DNA of 11,017 nucleotides. Origin: Nanobdellota archaeon. Lineage in GTDB: Archaea; Nanobdellota; Nanobdellia; Woesearchaeales; GW2011-AR15. The notes under the pieces are model-generated. The model was not told the DNA's origin, made no database searches, and worked only from the letters and a program-made list of their open reading frames with translations. Below are positions 5,372-11,017 of the stretch, piece after piece. Position 1 is the stretch's first letter. Each line of letters starts with the position of its first letter. The DNA is taken from assembly GCA_018815145.1 (NCBI GenBank), contig JAHIYL010000110.1:1-11017 (forward strand). Direction: 5' to 3'. Made by a program: the position numbers and the translations under genes.

Positions 5372-5383
5372 GGCGGCGCTTTT
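5372..5383 (+). repeat. Direct repeat B, copy 2
   Basis: GGCGGCGCTTTT, identical to 5265-5276 and 107 bp downstream. Nested with repeat A: the order is A1, A2, B1, B2, and A1/B2 can pair over six bases outside the A2/B1 pairing. Confidence 0.8.
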
Positions 5384-5455
5384 CCTCAATTAATTTGATT
5401 CACTGATGAAAATGATGCACAATACTCTTAGAAATTAAAATATGCAAAACCATCC

Positions 5456-5462
5456 AAAAAAA
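5456..5462 (-). terminator. T-tract terminator after uS10
   Basis: Seven Ts on the minus strand lie about 38 nt beyond the uS10 stop. This is a plausible archaeal terminator for the translation block. The remaining sequence 5384-5455 shows only AT-rich DNA. Confidence 0.4.
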
Positions 5463-5499
5463 TTGTTTAAAAGAAGTTAAGAAATAGAAAACTAATCAC

Positions 5500-5811
5500 C
5501 TAAACATCGATCATCTCAATCTCGATATTTAAGCCTTCAGGTATCGGAACTCGCATGACAAGTCTTAGTGCACGCTCATCAATCCCGAGCTCTATCAGTC
5601 TCTTATGCACTCTGAGCTCAAATCTTTCCCATGTCTCCGTACCTTCACCATCCGGGCTTTTTCTGGTTGTGACCCGCATCTTTTTGGTCGGTAGAGGGAT
5701 TGGTCCGCTCATATCAACACCTGTCTTCTCTGCTATCTCTCCTATACTTGCACATACCTGATTAATCTTATCAATTTCAGTACTTGCCAGTTTTATTCTT
5801 GCTCTCTGCAT
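5500..5811 (-). CDS. rps10: Ribosomal protein uS10
   Basis: The 103-residue protein is full length for archaeal/eukaryotic-type uS10 of the small-subunit head. Recognisable elements are the N-terminal RARIKLAS strand, the loop motif GPIPLPTKKMRVTTRKSPDG (35-54) that reaches into the ribosome, and WERFELRVHKRLIEL (61-75), typical of the archaeal form. It is the last gene of the minus-strand block, directly downstream of EF-1A, the standard archaeal order. The start is supported by an AAAGGT Shine-Dalgarno-like site about 8 nt upstream. The 135-bp gap to EF-1A contains its own TATA-like box and a strong hairpin, so it may be transcribed partly on its own. The stop is TAG at 5500-5502. Confidence 0.97.
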   Translation of the reverse strand: MQRARIKLASTEIDKINQVCASIGEIAEKTGVDMSGPIPLPTKKMRVTTRKSPDGEGTETWERFELRVHKRLIELGIDERALRLVMRVPIPEGLNIEIEMIDV

Positions 5812-5863
5812 CTGATTACCTTTGTTATTATTGAATATTTGTTTGCTTCATGATAAATCTGAT

Positions 5864-5888
5864 TTATTCCTTTTTCATAAAGGAATAA
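5864..5888 (-). promoter_or_regulatory. Perfect 10-bp inverted repeat in the uS10 leader
   Basis: TTATTCCTTT 5864-5873 and AAAGGAATAA 5879-5888 are perfectly complementary with a 5-nt loop. If transcription starts near 5900 this forms a hairpin about 50-75 nt upstream of the uS10 start. It could be an autoregulatory leader, an RNA-processing site between the EF-1A and uS10 cistrons, or a dimeric operator. Confidence 0.6.
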
Positions 5889-5918
5889 CTGAAATTTCAA
5901 AATTTCAATTTATTCACC

Positions 5919-5932
5919 ATGGATATATAAAA
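5919..5932 (-). promoter_or_regulatory. TATA-like box for uS10
   Basis: The minus strand reads TTTTATATATCC, centred near 5926. It predicts a start near 5900 and a leader of roughly 89 nt containing the 5864-5888 hairpin. The box lies 15-28 bp beyond the EF-1A stop. Confidence 0.4.
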
Positions 5933-5946
5933 AATTAATTTAAAAT

Positions 5947-7236
5947 TTATTCCAATTTTTTTGCAACAAGATCTATGCACATCCCAGCAGCAACAGTTGT
6001 TCCTGAATCCCTGATTGCGAATCTGGACATCTGCGGTATCACTGACTGCTTCTCAATAACCAGAGATGTTGTAGGCTTAATTTTTACAATTGCAGCATCT
6101 CCATTCTTGATAAAGTCCGGATGTTCTGCAATAGTCTCTCCTGTTGCAGGATTAAGCTTTTTTACAATCTCTGTTATCTGGCATGCAACCTGCGCTGTGT
6201 GGATATGGAATACTGGTGTATATCCTACAGTGATTACTGTTGGATGGTTAAGTACAACCAGGTGTGCTGTAAATTCTGTTGCAATAGTAGGAACATTGTC
6301 TGTATGCCCTATGACATCTCCTCTTGCAAGGTCTTTTTTTCCGATTCCCCTTACGTTGAATCCGACATTGTCACCTGGCTCTGCTGAGGTAAGCTGCTCG
6401 TGGTGCATCTCGATTGACTTGATTTCACCATAAACTCCCTTTCCTTCTCTGCCTGGAACAGCAATTATCTTATCACCGGGTTTCATGACGCCCGTCTCAA
6501 CCCTTCCGACCGGAACAAGGCCGATCCCTGTGATGTTATATACATCCTGAACAGGAAGTCTTAAAGGCAATGCAGTAGGTTTTTCAGGAACTTTGAAATT
6601 ATCAAATGCTTCCATCATGGTTGGGCCTGTATACCAAGGCATGTTCTCTGATTTTTTTGCAACATTGTCGCCTTTCAATCCTGAAGTTGGAATCATCTGT
6701 ACTTCTTCAAGTTTGTAACCGACAGTCTTCAGAAGACTCTCAACTGCAGTCTTTGCTGTCTTGAATTTTCCTTCATCATATTTTGCCATGTCCATCTTAT
6801 TGATGATTACCATCAATTGGCTGACTCCAAGAGTCCTTGCCAAGAAGACGTGCTCTTTTGTCTGTGCCATGACTCCATCATTGACATCGACAACAAGGCA
6901 TCCTACGTCTGCCTGTGAAGCGCCGGTAATCATGTTCTTGACAAAATCCCTGTGCCCTGGTGCATCAATGATAGTGAAATCATATTTTCCTGTTGAGAAT
7001 TTCTTATGGGCAAGGTCAATTGTAATTCCCCTTTCCCTCTCTTCTTTAAGATTGTCCATGACATATGCGAATTCCCATCCACCTTTTCCAGCTGCATCAG
7101 CCATCTCTTTGAATTTCCTTAGCTGCTGCTCTGAGATAGCACCTGAATCATACATCAATCTACCGACTGTTGTTGATTTTCCGTGGTCAATATGCCCAAT
7201 GACAACCATGTTCAAATGTTCTTTTTCTTTTGCCAT
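5947..7236 (-). CDS. tuf: Translation elongation factor 1A (aEF-1A)
   Basis: The 429-residue GTPase delivers aminoacyl-tRNA to the ribosomal A site. GTP-binding motifs are intact: P-loop GHIDHGKST at 14-22, switch I RERGITID at 67-74, G3 DAPGHRDF at 91-98 and G4 NKMD at 146-149. Beta-barrel domains 2 and 3 follow, with archaeal signatures such as LPVQDVYNITGIGLVPVGRV in domain 2 and a C-terminus ending FAIRDSGTTVAAGMCIDLV. Length is typical of archaea. The start is fixed by a perfect Shine-Dalgarno GGAGGAG (7243-7249) 6 nt upstream. It lies between EF-2 and uS10 in the conserved order. The 78-bp gap to EF-2 has a TATA-like box, so transcription independent of EF-2 is likely. Confidence 0.98.
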   Translation of the reverse strand: MAKEKEHLNMVVIGHIDHGKSTTVGRLMYDSGAISEQQLRKFKEMADAAGKGGWEFAYVMDNLKEERERGITIDLAHKKFSTGKYDFTIIDAPGHRDFVKNMITGASQADVGCLVVDVNDGVMAQTKEHVFLARTLGVSQLMVIINKMDMAKYDEGKFKTAKTAVESLLKTVGYKLEEVQMIPTSGLKGDNVAKKSENMPWYTGPTMMEAFDNFKVPEKPTALPLRLPVQDVYNITGIGLVPVGRVETGVMKPGDKIIAVPGREGKGVYGEIKSIEMHHEQLTSAEPGDNVGFNVRGIGKKDLARGDVIGHTDNVPTIATEFTAHLVVLNHPTVITVGYTPVFHIHTAQVACQITEIVKKLNPATGETIAEHPDFIKNGDAAIVKIKPTTSLVIEKQSVIPQMSRFAIRDSGTTVAAGMCIDLVAKKLE

Positions 7237-7254
7237 TTTTTTCTCCTCCGTTTT

Positions 7255-7311
7255 TAATAATTATTAGTTGTATTATTCTTTTGAACAGAAAATTATTCTT
7301 GTTTAAAAGGT
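7255..7311 (-). promoter_or_regulatory. EF-1A promoter with direct repeats and leader palindrome
   Basis: CTTTTAAACAAG on the minus strand is TATA-like, centred near 7305, and predicts a start near 7279. AAGAATAAT (minus) occurs at 7292-7300, just after the TATA box, and at 7272-7280, on the predicted start, exactly 20 bp apart. TAATAATTATTA at 7255-7266 is a 12-bp perfect palindrome inside the leader, made only of A and T. Confidence 0.35.
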
Positions 7312-7314
7312 TTT

Positions 7315-9495
7315 CTATTCACTCTCCTCTTGCTTAAGGCCTTTTCTCTCCCTTATCTGATTAATAATTTTATGCTGAAGCTCATCAGGCATCTTTTCAA
7401 ACTGCTGATCTGTCACATAAAATGTCGCTCTGCCCTCTGTTGCACTTCTAAGATCTCCTGAAAGTCCAAACATCTCACCAACCGGAAGCTTTGCCTTGAT
7501 AACTACAAATTCCTGTTCAGTATTCATCTCAAGAAGCTGTCCTCTTTTTGCTGATATCAATTTTGACATCTCTCCCATGAACCTCTGAGGTCCTTCAAAC
7601 TGCAATACCTGGACAGGTTCAAACAGCACTGGCTTTGCATCGTTCATAGCTGCTCTAATACCTTCTCTGACAGCAGGATAGACCTGTGCCGGCCCCCTGT
7701 GGATTGAATCCTCGTGAAGGCTCATATCATTTAGTGTAATCAAAACACCTACACCTGGCTCCCTTGCAAGCGGACCGGCATTCATGACATCTTCAAACAT
7801 GTCAAAAATTAGTTCAATTACTTCACCCATATGGACTTGTCCTCTTGTACCGTCAAGAAGCACATTGCCATTTGCGATGCATTTTATCTTTCTTGTGACT
7901 TTTGTGTCCCAACCATATTTTTCAAATGCTTCCCATATCTCAGGAGTCTTTTTCTTGATTCTCATCTCTGGGATTTCACCTTTTCTTATAGCATCCACTA
8001 TCTCCATGCTGAGCGGTTCAGCTGTAAAATAAAACTTATTATGCTTGTTAGGTGATTTTCCTTCATGCTCTCCTGATTTTTTTGTGACTGATTCTCTGTA
8101 TACTACAATAGGTGGTGAGGTTTTGACTTCGAGTTTTTTCTCTGTCTTGATCCTGTTCTCAATTATCTCAAGATGAAGTTCTCCCATACCGGAAAGAAGG
8201 TGTTCTCCTGTCTCTTCATTGATCAGGATTCTGATTGAAGGATCCTCTTTGCCGACTTTTCTCAATGTATCGATAAGCTTTGGAAGATCACTTGGTCTCA
8301 TTGCTTCAATAGCTTTGGTGACAACCGGCTCAAAAAGATGTTTTATCTGCTCAAATGGCTCAGACGGCTCAAAAGTCACTGTCTCACCGGCACGACCATC
8401 TTTAAGTCCGGCAATACCAATGATATTACCTGCAGGAACATTGTCCACAACTTCTCTTTTTGCTCCATTAAATATATAGATCTGCTGAAGCCTTGTGTCA
8501 ATCTTTGCCATATTAAGGTGTACTGCATCTCCTTTTCTGGCAGTTCCTGAAAATAATCTGCCTGTGCACACTTCTCCGGCAAGTGGATCAACAACAACTT
8601 TTGTAATCACAAATCCAAGAGGACCATTAGGATCGCAGGCAAGAAGTGCTTTTCCCATTGTTGATTCGACATCTCCATGCCATATCTTTGGAATCCTGTA
8701 TTTCTGAGCAACCAATGGATTAGGAAGGTGCCTGACTACTGCATTGAGGAGAACCTCATGAATGGGCATCTCTTTTCTGAGCTTCTTCAATGCATCAGGG
8801 TCATCAGAATTATATGCATCATATACTTTGTCAAAATTGACACCTTTATTCTGCATAAAAGGCACGCTCAGTGCCCAGTTATGGAAAGCTGATCCAAAGC
8901 AGACAGATCCTTCATTCACATTGACATTCCATCTTCCTTTGAATTCAGGTGGAGTGATGCTGTCTATTAATTTGTTGACTCCTGTGATGATCTTTACAAA
9001 TCTCTCCTGCATCTGCTGAGGATTCAGCTGAAGCTCTTTTATCAGCCTGTCAACCTTATTTATGAATAGGATAGGTTTCACTCTCTCTTTAAGTGCCTGC
9101 CTCAGGACTGTCTCTGTCTGCGGCATCATACCTTCTGAAGCACACACAAGTACAATGGTCCCGTCTGCAGCCCTCATGGCCCTGGTGACGTCTCCGCCAA
9201 AATCTACGTGGCCCGGTGTATCCAGAAGATTTATCAAAAATTCATCATTATTGAGAGTATGGACCATAGACACTGCTGAAGTATCAATTGTGATCCCTCT
9301 CTGTGCCTCATCCTCGTGAAAATCCAGGACGCACATCTTGCCTGCAAGATCTTCAGACATCATGCCTGCTCCTGACAATAGATTGTCAGAGAATGTTGTC
9401 TTACCATGATCAATATGAGCACATATTGCAATGTTTCTAATATTTACAGGTTTCTTCATGATTCGAGTAACCTTATCAACCATCTTTTCTGCCAT
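7315..9495 (-). CDS. fusA: Translation elongation factor 2 (aEF-2)
   Basis: The 726-residue GTPase drives ribosomal translocation. The N-terminal G domain has AHIDHGKTT (25-33), EDEAQRGITID (62-72), DTPGHVDFGGDV and the NKVD motif. Central domains include the PGNIIGIAGLKDG-type region and the ETGEHLLSGMGELHLEI motif of domain III. Domain IV carries LHEDSIHRGPAQVYPAVREG. The histidine at about 599 in IHRGPAQ is the diphthamide site, and the standard archaeal context is kept, so the protein should be a substrate of the diphthamide pathway. Length matches archaeal EF-2 (about 730). The start is supported by AGGTGAT (9501-9507) 5 nt upstream. The gene follows ndk and precedes EF-1A; uS12 and uS7, the usual upstream partners, are not here. 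Confidence 0.98.
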   Translation of the reverse strand: MAEKMVDKVTRIMKKPVNIRNIAICAHIDHGKTTFSDNLLSGAGMMSEDLAGKMCVLDFHEDEAQRGITIDTSAVSMVHTLNNDEFLINLLDTPGHVDFGGDVTRAMRAADGTIVLVCASEGMMPQTETVLRQALKERVKPILFINKVDRLIKELQLNPQQMQERFVKIITGVNKLIDSITPPEFKGRWNVNVNEGSVCFGSAFHNWALSVPFMQNKGVNFDKVYDAYNSDDPDALKKLRKEMPIHEVLLNAVVRHLPNPLVAQKYRIPKIWHGDVESTMGKALLACDPNGPLGFVITKVVVDPLAGEVCTGRLFSGTARKGDAVHLNMAKIDTRLQQIYIFNGAKREVVDNVPAGNIIGIAGLKDGRAGETVTFEPSEPFEQIKHLFEPVVTKAIEAMRPSDLPKLIDTLRKVGKEDPSIRILINEETGEHLLSGMGELHLEIIENRIKTEKKLEVKTSPPIVVYRESVTKKSGEHEGKSPNKHNKFYFTAEPLSMEIVDAIRKGEIPEMRIKKKTPEIWEAFEKYGWDTKVTRKIKCIANGNVLLDGTRGQVHMGEVIELIFDMFEDVMNAGPLAREPGVGVLITLNDMSLHEDSIHRGPAQVYPAVREGIRAAMNDAKPVLFEPVQVLQFEGPQRFMGEMSKLISAKRGQLLEMNTEQEFVVIKAKLPVGEMFGLSGDLRSATEGRATFYVTDQQFEKMPDELQHKIINQIRERKGLKQEESE

Positions 9496-9500
9496 TTATT

Positions 9501-9550
9501 ATCACCTATGTATTATTTCAATACGCATTGTATTGTTTTTATTATATAAT
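9501..9550 (-). promoter_or_regulatory. EF-2 promoter, inverted repeat and Shine-Dalgarno
   Basis: ATTATATAAT at 9541-9550 is a TATA box centred near 9545, placing the start near 9519 with a 24-nt leader that includes AGGTGAT (9501-9507). CAATAC 9519-9524 and GTATTG 9530-9535 form a perfect 6-bp inverted repeat with 5-nt spacer. It lies between TATA and the predicted start, the position used by archaeal repressors that block polymerase. Confidence 0.5.
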
Positions 9551-9568
9551 CAATTTTTGAAATCTAAT

Positions 9569-10060
9569 TCAAAAGACATGCATCTCATGCACTGTCTTAT
9601 AAGTATGCATCTCCTTCTCATCAAACCAGAGAGCGATCTCTTTTTCAGCATCTTCTTTGTTTCCTGATGCATGGATAAGATTCTTGATCGCTATATTTTT
9701 CTTATCAGCATAATCATATGAATGATGAGCAAAATCTCCTCTTATTGTCCCTGGAGTTGCCTCTTTTGGCTCAGTTGGCCCTACAAGCTTCCTTACCACA
9801 TCCACTGCATGGATGCCTTCTATAGCCATCGCAAGGACAGGACCGCTTGTGATGAATTCTTCAAGCCCTATATAGAATTTTTTGTCGACATGGGCTGAAT
9901 AATGCTTTTTTGAAAACTCTTTATCTACCCACACCAATTTCATACCGACTGTCTTTAACCCTGCAGACTCAAATCTTGAGATGATTGTTCCCATAAGCCC
10001 TCTCTGGATAGCGTCAGGCTTGAGCAGTACTAGTGTCCTCTGGAATAATGATTGTGGCAT
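9569..10060 (-). CDS. ndk: Nucleoside diphosphate kinase
   Basis: The 163-residue enzyme transfers phosphate from NTPs to NDPs through a phosphohistidine. Motifs are LVLLKPDAIQRGLMG (10-24), PGTIRGDF (103-110) and the active-site NLIHASGN with His130, then EIALWF (141-146). It is somewhat longer than the common 140-150 residues. Between GDF and NLIH there are 17 residues (AHHSYDYADKKNIAIK plus flank) where short forms have about seven, indicating the long-loop variant seen in some archaea. The start is supported by AGAGGTG (10068-10074) 7 nt upstream. The neighbours L7Ae, eS28 and eL24 upstream are the classic archaeal partners; the usual downstream initiation factor gene is replaced here by EF-2. 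A T8 tract after eL24 suggests ndk has its own promoter, but no convincing TATA box at the right distance was found. Confidence 0.96.
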   Translation of the reverse strand: MPQSLFQRTLVLLKPDAIQRGLMGTIISRFESAGLKTVGMKLVWVDKEFSKKHYSAHVDKKFYIGLEEFITSGPVLAMAIEGIHAVDVVRKLVGPTEPKEATPGTIRGDFAHHSYDYADKKNIAIKNLIHASGNKEDAEKEIALWFDEKEMHTYKTVHEMHVF

Positions 10061-10161
10061 TTTTTTGCACCTCTGAATATATTTATGAATGTTTTTTGAA
10101 TGAATAATGATTATTTGACAGTAAAATTACAATTGAATGATAATACAAATAAAGGAAATGG

Positions 10162-10169
10162 AAAAAAAA
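10162..10169 (-). terminator. T8 tract directly after eL24
   Basis: Eight Ts on the minus strand follow the eL24 TAA stop without a gap. This is a likely end point for at least part of the L7Ae-eS28-eL24 transcript. The rest of the 108-bp gap to ndk is featureless AT-rich DNA. Confidence 0.5.
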
Positions 10170-10361
10170 TTATTTTTTCAGACCCTTTTTGATTTCACTG
10201 TACTCTTTTGTCCACCTGGTCTCTCTGGGCTTTCTCTTCAGTTTTATCTGATTCTTCTCGCACTTGTTTGAACAGAAATAAAAGACCTTTGCATCTTTCT
10301 TGACAAACATCTTGCCTGTTCCCTGTTCAATCTCTTTTCCGCAAAAACTACAGACTGCCAT
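10170..10361 (-). CDS. rpl24e: Ribosomal protein eL24
   Basis: The 63-residue large-subunit protein has a complete four-cysteine zinc site, CSFC (Cys4, Cys7) and CSNKC (Cys30, Cys34), followed by a basic tail KNQIKLKRKPRETRWTKEY. Length and pattern match archaeal eL24. The ATG lies two bases after the eS28 stop, so translation is probably coupled. The purine-rich 3' end of eS28 (GGGGGATGGGA) can serve as its ribosome binding site. Confidence 0.96.
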   Translation of the reverse strand: MAVCSFCGKEIEQGTGKMFVKKDAKVFYFCSNKCEKNQIKLKRKPRETRWTKEYSEIKKGLKK

Positions 10362-10363
10362 TT

Positions 10364-10654
10364 TTATCCCATCCCCCTACCAGCTCTGGTGAGTGGCCTT
10401 GCTTCAATCTCTGTCTCTCTGAGCATAAGAGTATCTCCCATCTGGATGGGACCTCGCACATTTCTTCTGATGATCTTGTTCTGATCCTTGCCGGATAGGA
10501 TCTTGCACCTTATCTGTGTTATCTCTCCTCTTGAACCAGTCCTTCCTATCACTTCCTCAACAATAGCCGGATGCGCAACTGTGAAATACACTTTTTTCTT
10601 GTCAGTTGATCCGGTTTTTGAGTCACTACTCCCCCGCATTTTTTTTAGTGCCAT
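10364..10654 (-). CDS. rps28e: Ribosomal protein eS28 with N-terminal extension
   Basis: The core from about residue 29 (PAIVEEVIGRTGSRGEITQI) through RNVRGPIQMGDTLMLRETEIEA (64-85) is clear eS28, a small-subunit protein near the mRNA exit. The protein is 96 residues, against about 70 for typical archaeal versions. The surplus is a basic, serine-rich N-terminal tail (about 1-28) plus a short C-terminal LTRAGRGMG tail. The start at 10654 shares the exact context GGATAAAAATGGCA with eL24, which supports it, although an internal Met6 is also possible. The gene lies 10 bp after L7Ae and 2 bp before eL24. The GRGMG tail codons double as a purine-rich site for the next gene. Confidence 0.93.
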   Translation of the reverse strand: MALKKMRGSSDSKTGSTDKKKVYFTVAHPAIVEEVIGRTGSRGEITQIRCKILSGKDQNKIIRRNVRGPIQMGDTLMLRETEIEARPLTRAGRGMG

Positions 10655-10664
10655 TTTTATCCAA

Positions 10665-10985
10665 CTACTTGCTCAATTCTGATATCAGTGCCTTTGCTTC
10701 CCCTTCCTGTGTAATTGATACTGCAGATGTCCCGACTGACAACCCAGCTGCAGCGCCTAGTTCTTCTTTTGAAGGAATCTGGATACACAAAATACCCTTT
10801 TCTTCACACAATAGCGGAATATGCATTGTGATTTCAGGAGGAGTGATATCCTTTGCAACAGCAACAAGTTTTGCTGTTCCTCTTTCAATGGATTTGGTAA
10901 CTTCGTTACCGCCTTTCTTGATCTTTCCCGTTGTCCTGGCAATCTCAATTGCCTCATAAACTTTATCTGCCTGTTTTTCATCCAT
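10665..10985 (-). CDS. rpl7ae: Ribosomal protein L7Ae, K-turn RNA-binding protein
   Basis: The 106-residue protein binds kink-turns in 23S rRNA and, in archaea generally, in C/D and H/ACA guide RNAs and RNase P RNA. The RNA-binding signature GKIKKGGNEVTKSIERGTAK is at 20-39, followed by LVAVAKDITPPEI, PLLCEEKGI and the SKEELGAAAG helix (72-81). It is shorter than the usual 117-123 residues, mainly because the first ~11 residues of the common N-terminus are absent. The start at 10985 is nevertheless well supported by AGGTGGT (10991-10997) 5 nt upstream. It is the first visible gene of the minus-strand block and precedes eS28 by 10 bp. AT-rich TATA-like sequence lies at the window edge (about 11006-11017). 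Confidence 0.96.
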   Translation of the reverse strand: MDEKQADKVYEAIEIARTTGKIKKGGNEVTKSIERGTAKLVAVAKDITPPEITMHIPLLCEEKGILCIQIPSKEELGAAAGLSVGTSAVSITQEGEAKALISELSK

Positions 10986-11003
10986 TAACGACCACCTTTT
11001 AAT

Positions 11004-11017
11004 TTAATATTTTTATA
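11004..11017 (-). promoter_or_regulatory. Possible TATA element upstream of L7Ae
   Basis: The minus strand reads TATAAAAATATTAA at the very end of the window. Its spacing would put the start almost on the ATG, which conflicts with the Shine-Dalgarno site at 10991-10997. The true promoter may therefore lie outside the window. Confidence 0.2.

Noticed and set aside
5401..5420. C/D box guide RNA (CTGATGA and ATGATG)
   Set aside because: No downstream D box (CTGA) at guide-RNA distance and no terminal stem.
5954..7267. Plus-strand open frames of 80-170 codons opposite EF-1A, EF-2 and metK
   Set aside because: They are shadows of strongly conserved genes. Their products are low-complexity and match nothing, and they lack start signals.
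1..11017. CRISPR arrays, insertion sequences, integrases, toxin-antitoxin or prophage genes
   Set aside because: No regularly spaced repeats with unique spacers, no transposase-like protein and no such gene signatures are present.

Overview
The window is AT-rich archaeal chromosome. The evidence is archaeal/eukaryote-type translation genes (L7Ae, eS28, eL24, EF-2 with the diphthamide histidine motif, a 429-residue EF-1A), TATA boxes about 26-29 bp upstream of several start codons, and a mix of leaderless and Shine-Dalgarno-led genes. An S-adenosylmethionine synthetase of the bacterial/eukaryotic family, rather than the divergent archaeal family, together with the low GC suggests a DPANN-type archaeon (Woesearchaeota or Pacearchaeota-like). 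That placement is inference. No tRNA, transposase, CRISPR array or prophage gene is visible.

Left part (1-4900), mostly membrane and regulatory genes. A membrane-embedded protein with a C-terminal winged helix (83-1123, minus) is divergent from an EamA/DMT-type transporter (1214-2050, plus). The transporter ends stop-to-stop against an XRE-HTH plus twin-CBS regulator (2051-2596, minus). That regulator is divergent from metK (2777-3961, plus), and the shared promoter region holds a regular array of AATATTC/GAATATT half-sites over the regulator's TATA box. CBS pairs bind adenosyl ligands, so a SAM- or ATP-sensing link to metK is a reasonable hypothesis. A 106-nt GC-rich block with nested helices follows metK, then a small leaderless multi-pass membrane protein of unknown function (4264-4881).

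Middle (4882-5499): 618 bp between convergent genes with no credible ORF but several GC-rich islands that fold well. It has two copies of a 14-nt repeat, two copies of a 12-nt G/C-rich repeat that can pair with them in nested fashion, and strong hairpins. These are probably one or more unidentified structured RNAs. Short similarities to RNase P RNA conserved regions occur here in a circularly permuted order. I report this as a speculative but testable lead.

Right part (5500-11017), all minus strand, a translation block. Transcription order is L7Ae - eS28 - eL24 - nucleoside diphosphate kinase - EF-2 - EF-1A - uS10. It joins two gene groups that are well conserved in archaea: L7Ae-eS28-eL24-Ndk, and EF-2-EF-1A-uS10 from the str cluster without uS12/uS7. 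The first three genes are tightly coupled. A T8 tract follows eL24, and each later gene has its own gap with TATA-like boxes, a Shine-Dalgarno site in most cases, and inverted or direct repeats near the predicted transcription starts.
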